Positions 52,059 through 57,981 of a DNA stretch of 57,981 nucleotides are shown here, in pieces; position 1 is the first letter of the stretch, and each line of letters starts with the position of its first letter. The stretch comes from an uncultured Lachnospiraceae bacterium. Its GTDB lineage: Bacteria > Bacillota > Clostridia > Lachnospirales > Lachnospiraceae. The stretch covers positions 1-57,981 of the forward strand of contig ONBW01000009.1 of NCBI GenBank assembly GCA_900316165.1, written 5' to 3'. The position numbers were made by a program, and so were the translations under genes. The notes under the pieces are model-generated. The model had not been told where the DNA came from and made no database searches. It worked only from the letters and a program-made list of their open reading frames with translations.

Positions 52059-52871
52059 ATGGTAGTACAGCACAACATGCAGGCAGCAAATGCCAACAGA
52101 ATGCTCGGAATCACAACTGGAGCACAGGCTAAGAGCACAGAGAAACTTTCATCAGGATACAAGATCAACCGTGCAGCAGATGATGCAGCAGGCCTTGCTA
52201 TTTCTGAGAAGATGAGATCACAGATCCGTGGTCTTGACAGAGCTTCAACAAACGCTCAGGATGGTATCTCAGTAGTTCAGACAGCTGAGGGTGCTTTAAA
52301 CGAGGTTCATTCAATGCTTCAGCGTATGAATGAGCTTGCTACACAGGCTGCTAACGATACCAATACTTCTCAGGACAGAAGCCAGATCCAGCTCGAGATT
52401 AACCAGCTTACATCAGAGATTAACCGTGTTAGATCAACAACTCAGTTCAACACAATGAACCTTCTTTCTGGATCATTCAAGAACAAGAACCTTCAGGTTG
52501 GTTCTCTTTCAGGTCAGAGCATCGAGCTTAATATCAGTAACATGAGTGCTAGTGCACTTGGTGTAAGCGGACTTAAGGTTTCAAGCCACCTTAAGGCTGG
52601 TAACGCAATGTCTAAAATCCAGAAGGCTATCGATAAGGTTTCTACTCAGAGAGCTAAGCTTGGTGCCGTTCAGAACAGACTTGAGCATACAATTGCAAAC
52701 CTCGACAACGTATCTGAGAATACTCAGGCAGCTGAGTCACGTATCCGTGATACAGATATGGCTAAAGAGATGGTTACCTACAGCAAGAACAACATTCTTA
52801 TGCAGGCTGGCCAGTCAATGCTCGCACAGGCTAATCAGTCTAACCAGGGAGTTCTTTCTCTCCTTCAGTAA
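52059..52871 (+). CDS. hag: Flagellin
   Basis: A 270-residue flagellar filament protein. The N-terminal D0/D1 region has AQAKSTEKLSSGYKINRAAD and DAAGLAISEKMRSQIRGLDR; the C-terminal D0/D1 region ends in ILMQAGQSMLAQANQSNQGV, the self-assembly and export-linked tail. The variable central domain is nearly absent, as in short Firmicutes flagellins. GGAGG lies eight bases before the ATG. It stands alone with its own leader and terminator. It is exported by the flagellar type III system. Confidence 0.96.
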   Translation: MVVQHNMQAANANRMLGITTGAQAKSTEKLSSGYKINRAADDAAGLAISEKMRSQIRGLDRASTNAQDGISVVQTAEGALNEVHSMLQRMNELATQAANDTNTSQDRSQIQLEINQLTSEINRVRSTTQFNTMNLLSGSFKNKNLQVGSLSGQSIELNISNMSASALGVSGLKVSSHLKAGNAMSKIQKAIDKVSTQRAKLGAVQNRLEHTIANLDNVSENTQAAESRIRDTDMAKEMVTYSKNNILMQAGQSMLAQANQSNQGVLSLLQ

Positions 52872-52939
52872 TGGTTATACCGCAGGCTTGATGTCTGCAT
52901 GACTTTACGATTCAATAGTGCACAAACCGCTTAGCGGTG

Positions 52940-52976
52940 ATCGGAAGTCCGAAAGTTACGGGCTTCCGATTCTTTT
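52940..52976 (+). terminator. Terminator of flagellin
   Basis: ATCGGAAGTCCG (52940-52951) pairs with CGGGCTTCCGAT (52959-52970) with one G-T pair, followed by TCTTTT. A smaller hairpin ACCGCTTAGCGGT lies just before it. Confidence 0.85.
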
Positions 52977-52998
52977 ATAAGAGGCGGAAAACTAGCAT

Positions 52999-54372
52999 AT
53001 GACGAAAGTAATCACATATGGTACATTCGATTTATTCCATCAGGGACACTATAATCTCTTGAAACACGCTAAGGCACTTGGCGACTATCTGATAGTTGGA
53101 GTTACTTCAGAGCATTTCGATGAGAACCGTGGCAAAATAAATGTTCTTGAGGATGTTCTGACCAGGGTTCAGCATGTCCGTGACACTGGCTTTGCAGACC
53201 AGATTATTATAGAAGATCACGAGGGACAGAAGATTGAGGATATCCAGAGGTATGGAGTAGATATCTTCACTGTCGGCAGCGACTGGGTCGGTACCTTTGA
53301 TTATCTGAATCAGTATTGTAAGGTTGTCTACCTGCCACGAACTCCTGACATTTCTTCTACAGCCATCAGGTCGAATATGTTCCAGCCGGTGCGTATAGGA
53401 ATAGTCGGTACAGGTCGTATGGCACCTAGATTTATCTCAGAAGCTAAGTATGTCAGTGGTGCACAGATTATAGCGGCGTATAACCCTGTAAATGATGCAG
53501 AGAGTTTTTCTGAGTTCAGAACGCATTTTCCATCACTTATATATGAGACAGAGAATTATGAACATTTCCTGGAACTAATAGACGCTGTTTACATAGCATC
53601 TCCAAACGAAACACACTATAATTATGCCCAAAAGGCTTTACTTCAAGGAAAACATGTGCTTTCCGAAAAACCGTTGGCTTTCACTAAGAGAGAGACGCAG
53701 GAACTTTATGATTTGGCAGAAACGAAAAACCTCGTACTTCTTGAAGCAGTAAAAGCTGCTTACTGTCCGGGTTTTCAGGAGCTTATCAATGTTGCAGAAA
53801 GCGGCAGAATAGGAGAGATAAAAGATATCGAGGCCGATTTTACGCGATTGGCTGCTGAAAATTCCAGAGAGCGGACTGATGCTGAGTATGGTGGAGCATT
53901 CTATGAGTTCGGCCCTTCAGTACTTGTACCTATCATAAAGCTCTTAGGTACTAACTATAAAGATATATCATTTCACAGTATTTTTGACACCAGCGGGGTG
54001 GATGAATATGATAAAATGGATATATATTATGATAATGCTATGGCATCAGCCAGAACCGGAGTTGCTGTAAAGACAGAAGGACAGCTCGTTATCTCCGGAA
54101 CAAAGGGATATATCCTGGCACAGTCACCATGGTGGCTTACAAAGCATTTTGAGGTCAGATATGAGGACTCTGAGAAAATCGAATCCTACGATCCACCGTT
54201 CAGAGGAGATGGACTGCGTTATGAGATCAGTGAATTCATCAGAAAGATAATAGGATTTTCAAGAAATGGCTATAAGCTTACAGCTGAAGAATCTATTTTT
54301 ATGGCGGAGATTATAGAAAAATACACAGAGTATAAAAATAAACAGACTTCAGGGATTGACCATTTAAATTAA
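52999..54372 (+). CDS. Fused glycerol-3-phosphate-type cytidylyltransferase and Gfo/Idh/MocA oxidoreductase
   Basis: A 457-residue two-domain protein. Residues 1-130 form a TagD-like cytidylyltransferase: YGTFDLFHQGHYNLLKHAK with the HxGH motif (H14, H17) and RTPDISSTAIRSN. Residues about 131-450 are a Gfo/Idh/MocA dehydrogenase with the NAD loop IGIVGTGRM and the catalytic EKP in LSEKPLAF. The second domain is a paralogue of the free enzyme at 55576. It may make a CDP-activated alcohol for the LicD enzymes that follow; the metabolite is unknown. Confidence 0.87.
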   Translation: MTKVITYGTFDLFHQGHYNLLKHAKALGDYLIVGVTSEHFDENRGKINVLEDVLTRVQHVRDTGFADQIIIEDHEGQKIEDIQRYGVDIFTVGSDWVGTFDYLNQYCKVVYLPRTPDISSTAIRSNMFQPVRIGIVGTGRMAPRFISEAKYVSGAQIIAAYNPVNDAESFSEFRTHFPSLIYETENYEHFLELIDAVYIASPNETHYNYAQKALLQGKHVLSEKPLAFTKRETQELYDLAETKNLVLLEAVKAAYCPGFQELINVAESGRIGEIKDIEADFTRLAAENSRERTDAEYGGAFYEFGPSVLVPIIKLLGTNYKDISFHSIFDTSGVDEYDKMDIYYDNAMASARTGVAVKTEGQLVISGTKGYILAQSPWWLTKHFEVRYEDSEKIESYDPPFRGDGLRYEISEFIRKIIGFSRNGYKLTAEESIFMAEIIEKYTEYKNKQTSGIDHLN

Positions 54373-54384
54373 AAGAGGAATACA

Positions 54385-55305
54385 ATGAAACTGGATTTTC
54401 CAAAAGAATTTTTCGATGAAGAGGTAAGAGATGGCTTTACAGTATCTTCCGAGATGAAGCATGCATGGGCAGCAGAAATGGAAGTGCTGGCGAAGGTTGA
54501 TGATATCTGTAAAGAGTATGGATTACACTATTTTGCCATGTATGGGACAATGCTTGGAGCTGTAAGGGACAAAGGATTTATAGCCTGGGATGATGATATC
54601 GATATCGGAATGCTGAGAAGTGACCTTACTACATTCGAAAGAATAGCCCCCATGGTCCTTCCTAAAGATCTGCATCTGGTCAGTTATTTGAGTATGAAAG
54701 AATATAATTTTATTATTCCGAGAGTTACAAATGGAGTAGATTTTCCAGGCTCAGTAGAGATGCTGCAAGACAGGATGGATCATTATCATGGATGGCCGTA
54801 TATAGCAGGAATAGATATTTTTCCATTGGATTATATACCGGAAGGACAGGAAAGAGTTAATCAAAATGGCTGCTTATCATTCATGGAAGAATGCCTGCAG
54901 TGCTGGCAGAATGACAAGATTTCGTTAGCTGATAAACGTTATTTGACAGTTCAATTAGAAAAGGCTTTGAATGTCACGATTAAGGAGAACGAAAATGTCA
55001 ATGAAATCGTAAATCAGTTGACAAAGCTTGAAGATGCAGCCTGCGCCATGTATGGTCCAAAGGATACTGATAAAGTAGGAATCGCCATGAGGGAATTGAA
55101 GTTCCCGGTTGAACTGTTCGAGCATACCCAGATGCTGCCGTTTGAGTTCACAGAGATACCTATCCCACTTGGCTATAAAGAGTTCCTGACAGCACATTAT
55201 GGTGATTATATGAAAAAAGTAAATTGTGGTTCATCCCATGATTATCCTTATTACAAGGAACAGAAAGAAATACTTCAAAAATTAGGAATAACGGTCAATT
55301 ACTGA
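54385..55305 (+). CDS. LicD-family phosphotransferase
   Basis: A 306-residue LicD protein, a nucleotidyltransferase-fold enzyme that transfers phosphocholine or a related phospho-alcohol from its CDP form to a glycan or teichoic acid. The signature is YFAMYGTMLGAVRDKGFIAWDD followed by DIDIGMLR with the metal aspartates; the C-terminal motif GSSHDYPYYKEQ is typical. It starts 12 bp after the fused cytidylyltransferase gene with AAGAGGAA upstream. The substrate is inferred from the family. Confidence 0.88.
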   Translation: MKLDFPKEFFDEEVRDGFTVSSEMKHAWAAEMEVLAKVDDICKEYGLHYFAMYGTMLGAVRDKGFIAWDDDIDIGMLRSDLTTFERIAPMVLPKDLHLVSYLSMKEYNFIIPRVTNGVDFPGSVEMLQDRMDHYHGWPYIAGIDIFPLDYIPEGQERVNQNGCLSFMEECLQCWQNDKISLADKRYLTVQLEKALNVTIKENENVNEIVNQLTKLEDAACAMYGPKDTDKVGIAMRELKFPVELFEHTQMLPFEFTEIPIPLGYKEFLTAHYGDYMKKVNCGSSHDYPYYKEQKEILQKLGITVNY

Positions 55306-55344
55306 GAAAAGCATAGTTGTTAACTCATTAAATTAAATTTTTTT

Positions 55345-55494
55345 ATGAATGAACGACAATATATCACATACCGAAAAATAAAAGCCTTCTTCAGAAGCCT
55401 GGCTTTTTACATCTGCAGGATTTTCCCGATAGAAAAGAATCTGATATGTGTCTGTACCTTTGAGGGCAAAGGTGGTTTCGGCTGCAATCCATGA
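55345..55494 (+). pseudogene. N-terminal fragment of a CDP-glycerol glycerophosphotransferase (TagB/TagF-like)
   Basis: A 49-codon frame starting at an ATG encodes a peptide whose second half, FPIEKNLICVCTFEGKGGFGCNP, matches the start of CDP-glycerol:poly(glycerophosphate) glycerophosphotransferases (the F-x-G-KG-x-x-x-NP pattern), but it stops just after NP. The rest of the enzyme of about 380 residues is missing. At the breakpoint the sequence continues as the tail of a LicD gene in another frame, so this is a deletion scar. Confidence 0.6.
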
Positions 55495-55585
55495 CTATCC
55501 TTTTTTCAAGGATCAAAAAGAGATTCTGGAGAAATATATAAGTGACAACCATCTAACAAAGAAAGAATTACTTGGTTGGGAATAG
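55490..55585 (+). pseudogene. C-terminal fragment of a LicD gene
   Basis: 31 codons encoding HDYPFFKDQKEILEKY and a further tail ending KKELLGWE, which align with the C-terminus of the intact LicD at 54385 (HDYPYYKEQKEILQKL). It has no start and directly abuts the glycerophosphotransferase fragment in a different frame. It ends over the start of the next oxidoreductase gene, as an intact licD would. Confidence 0.65.
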
Positions 55586-56562
55586 GGACGAAAACTTTGG
55601 TGAAGCTTGGAATCATAGGAACAGGAAGAATTGCAAATCGTTTTGTGCTTACATCAGAGACCGTACAGGGACTGAAGGTTAACGCAGTATATAATCCGCA
55701 TCTTTTGAGCGCGGAAGCGTTTGCTGCGAATCATAAGCTTGCCCATGCATATTCTGATTTTGGATTATTTCTGGATGAGGTTGATGCAGTTTACATTGCG
55801 ACACCTCATGAGACACATAAGGAATATGTGAGTAAGGCTTTAGATGCCGGAAAGCACGTTCTGTGTGAGAAACCGATGTGCTTCTCAAAAATAGATGCAG
55901 AGAGCCTTTTTTCAAAGGCAAAGGAGAAGCAACTTGTTCTGATGGAAGGATTTAAGACTGCCTACTGCCCAGGGTTTCAGTTGATTATGGAACAAATCAG
56001 GACGGGGAAAATCGGTGAAGTCGTTGATATCTCTGCAGCCTTTAGTCGTATTCCAGAGAATATGGCCGGGCTGAGAGAAGTGGAAAACAGAGAATATGGT
56101 GGAAGCTTCACAGAATATGGTTCCTATACCTTGCTTCCAATAGCGATGCTTTTTGGATGTCATCCCAAGGAGATGCGATTTTCATCAATATTAAATTCGA
56201 ATGGGACGGATTGCTTTACGAAAGTAGATTTAGCCTTTGATAAGGGCTTTGCAGAAGGCAGAACAGGACTTGGTGTTAAGACGGAAGGCCAACTGGTAGT
56301 TAGTGGGACCCAAGGATATCTTTTAGCTCCTTCGCCATGGTGGCTGACAAAATACTTTGAAATACGACACGAAGATCCAAATGATGCAGAAAGATTTGAA
56401 ACGAACTTTGATGGTAGTGGACTTCGATACGAGATGGAAGAGTTTCTGATGCAGATATCTGGAACGCGACCTACAAATAAAGAGATGCAAAATGTGAGTA
56501 TATTTGCAGCTGAGATAATGGAAGAATTTCTGAAGAAAAGGATGTCTCAGAATGGAATTTGA
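55576..56562 (+). CDS. Gfo/Idh/MocA family oxidoreductase
   Basis: A 328-residue NAD(P)-dependent dehydrogenase with [13 protein letters not shown] and the catalytic motif [10 protein letters not shown]. It shares long identical stretches with the second half of the fused protein at 52999, such as [15 protein letters not shown] and PSPWWLTK, so the two are paralogues. The start is uncertain: the frame opens at TTG 55576, overlapping the LicD scar, and GTG at 55600 would also give the family N-terminus. It overlaps the next licD by 11 bases. Confidence 0.83.
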   Translation: MGIGTKTLVKLGIIGTGRIANRFVLTSETVQGLKVNAVYNPHLLSAEAFAANHKLAHAYSDFGLFLDEVDAVYIATPHETHKEYVSKALDAGKHVLCEKPMCFSKIDAESLFSKAKEKQLVLMEGFKTAYCPGFQLIMEQIRTGKIGEVVDISAAFSRIPENMAGLREVENREYGGSFTEYGSYTLLPIAMLFGCHPKEMRFSSILNSNGTDCFTKVDLAFDKGFAEGRTGLGVKTEGQLVVSGTQGYLLAPSPWWLTKYFEIRHEDPNDAERFETNFDGSGLRYEMEEFLMQISGTRPTNKEMQNVSIFAAEIMEEFLKKRMSQNGI

Positions 56563-57400
56563 GTATACAGTTGAAATCATCAGGAAAATTCAAAAAGTAG
56601 AACTTGAAATGCTCCTCGAGGTGGATCGCCTCTGTCGAGAAAACGGAATTATCTATGTGATGGATGGTGGGACACTTTTGGGAGCAGTACGTCATAAAGG
56701 TTTTATCCCTTGGGATGATGATGTTGATCTTAGGATGGATCGTAAAAACTACGATGCATTTTGTAAGTTGTGTGAGACAAAACTGGATTCAGAGAAATAC
56801 TTCCTTCAGACAAACCATACGGATCCCGGTTATCGTTGGGGCTACGCAAGAATCCTACGCAAAGGTACTGTCTTCATGAGAAAGAATCAGGAGATGCTTA
56901 CCATGCAGAGAGGTATTTTCCTGGATATCTTCCCTTGTGATGCACTTCCTGATCAGGAACCCCAAAAAACAATCTACAATTTCAAAAGTTTTCTGGCTAG
57001 AAAACTGGCATACTCACCTGTCGGCTTTCGACATGACCCGAATATTCTAAAGAGAGTCGCCTATATGTTCCTACAGCTCTTCCCTAAATCGGCCTCTGTG
57101 AAAATATTTGATGCTCTGGCAGATCAATATCGAATGGTACCGACAAGACTGGTCAGAACACCTGGTTGGGGAGACCATAAGGAAGCAATCGGATATCTCC
57201 GGAGCTGGATGGACGAGACTACCGAGTTGGAATTTGAAGGACATATGTTGATGGCACCAAGGGATTACGATGGATATCTTCGTATGAAGTTTGGAGAGGG
57301 TTATATGACTCCGCCCCCCATAGAGGCCAGGGTGCCGAAACATACGGTGACCGCGTTGGATTTTGGGAATGTGCTTTGTGATGAAGAGGTGGCAAAATGA
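56552..57400 (+). CDS. LicD-family phosphotransferase (second copy)
   Basis: A 282-residue LicD protein with the signature [20 protein letters not shown], then [14 protein letters not shown] with metal-binding aspartates. It is only distantly similar to the one at 54385 and probably acts on a different acceptor. The start codon lies inside the end of the oxidoreductase gene, and its stop overlaps the next gene as ATGA, so the three are tightly coupled. Donor and acceptor are unknown. Confidence 0.87.
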   Translation: MEFEYTVEIIRKIQKVELEMLLEVDRLCRENGIIYVMDGGTLLGAVRHKGFIPWDDDVDLRMDRKNYDAFCKLCETKLDSEKYFLQTNHTDPGYRWGYARILRKGTVFMRKNQEMLTMQRGIFLDIFPCDALPDQEPQKTIYNFKSFLARKLAYSPVGFRHDPNILKRVAYMFLQLFPKSASVKIFDALADQYRMVPTRLVRTPGWGDHKEAIGYLRSWMDETTELEFEGHMLMAPRDYDGYLRMKFGEGYMTPPPIEARVPKHTVTALDFGNVLCDEEVAK

Positions 57401-57981
57401 AAGCATTTGAATTTGAATTACTGAGAGATATTGCTGAAGATGGTCAGAAAGATATGGCAGGAGCTAAGATGAATCCTGACTATTCAGTTACGATGGAAAA
57501 TCTTGAAAGATCCGGACTGATTAAGGGTGGCAAGATCACTGAGGATGGATTACAGGCACTTAAGCCCTATAAAGTAGATAATGCTATTATCATGGCCGCA
57601 GGATTCAGCGCGAGATGTATGCCACTTTCGAAAGATATGCCGAAGGGACTCTTTTTAGTCAAAGGAGAGTCTTTGATGGAGAGAGATTCGTCAGCTGGTC
57701 GATGCGGGAATCCGGGAGATTATAGTGGTTACAGGCTATCTTCATGAGAAATATGATTTTCTTGCAGATAAGTATGGCGTAAAACTCATCTATAACGAGG
57801 ATTACGATAAGTATAACAATATGTCTTCGCTATATGCGGCCAGGGATTATCTGAAAAACTCGTATGTGTTGTGTTCAGATAATTACTATGAGGAGAATGT
57901 ATTCCACCAGTATGTTCTGGATTCCTATTATTCCTGTATTTATTCGGAAAAATTCTGTGACGAGTTCTGTGTGACAGAACT
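57397..57981 (+). pseudogene. LicC-like wHTH plus nucleotidyltransferase gene, frameshifted and cut by the window edge
   Basis: The N-terminus (residues 1-60) resembles a small winged helix; then a nucleotidyltransferase begins, IIMAAGFSARCMPLSKDMPK and GLFLVKGESLMER. At about 57680, in GAGAGAG, the frame breaks. The expected continuation (IRQLVDAGIREIIVVTGYLH, then YNEDYDKYNNMSSLYAARDY) runs in another frame to the window end. One lost AG unit would explain it. Full homologues are choline-phosphate cytidylyltransferases, often fused to a choline kinase. It could be a mutation, a switchable tract or a sequencing error. Confidence 0.7.

Overview
The window looks like the chromosome of a motile, anaerobic, starch- and glycogen-using member of the Lachnospiraceae (Clostridia, Firmicutes). 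The evidence is a short Firmicutes-type flagellin, an [FeFe]-hydrogenase maturase (HydE), a PdxS/PdxT vitamin B6 pathway, LuxS, an ECF vitamin transporter subunit, a bile-salt-hydrolase-type enzyme, a lipoprotein alpha-amylase, and small proteins of the DUF5721 and DUF6472 types that I associate with this family. Promoters are mostly sigma-A-like (TTGACA-N17-TATAAT) and translation starts mostly have GGAGG-like ribosome sites. The assignment comes from gene content only.

Layout. 151-5442: Rrf2 regulator and divergent MATE pump, pdxST, gamma-carbonic-anhydrase-like protein, serine acetyltransferase. 5443-6126: a non-coding, apparently structured stretch. 6127-19661: ECF S-component, HD-domain alarmone-hydrolase-like protein, then a housekeeping run (rRNA methyltransferase, amidase, rdgB, phosphodiesterase, ileS, glgP, ClpX-like, DUF5721). 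19662-20091: a cluster of DnaA-box-like sites. 20092-31812: DNA glycosylase, fluoride channel, choloylglycine hydrolase, tRNA-Leu, luxS-mtnN, OhrR/MarR regulator, recJ, lipase, methyltransferase, hslO-nadE. 31812-32106: a large fold-back element. 32119-37553: PAP2, L,D-transpeptidase, hisC, membrane proteins, hydE. 37591-44893: sulfur and amino-acid block (cysK behind a possible Cys-containing leader peptide, metY, MATE, polar amino acid ABC transporter). 45126-52871: soluble chemoreceptor, apt, nucleotidyltransferase, HAD phosphatase, an IS200/IS605 insertion, alpha-amylase, flagellin. 52999-57981: a LicD-type surface-polymer decoration locus with paralogous gene pairs, gene scars and a frameshifted LicC-like gene at the edge.

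The most unusual feature is a family of 39-bp inverted repeats (11-bp arms, 17-bp loop). It forms two separate arrays of exactly nine units each, at a strict 53-bp period (40718-41180 and 47753-48215). A lone copy with identical geometry lies between luxS and mtnN (23703-23741). Array 2 shows partner changes at one arm position (G/C versus A/T), so the pairing seems to be maintained. The spacers are themselves repeated, so this is not CRISPR. I cannot place it in a known class.

Other regulatory observations: a flagellin leader with GGA-loop hairpins like CsrA sites; two genes whose start codon lies just after an intrinsic terminator, with the only Shine-Dalgarno-like sequence before the hairpin; two genes that look leaderless; an IS200-type element with an extra ribbon-helix-helix gene and an omega-RNA-like tail but no TnpB; and a junction that joins the start of a CDP-glycerol glycerophosphotransferase to the end of a LicD gene.
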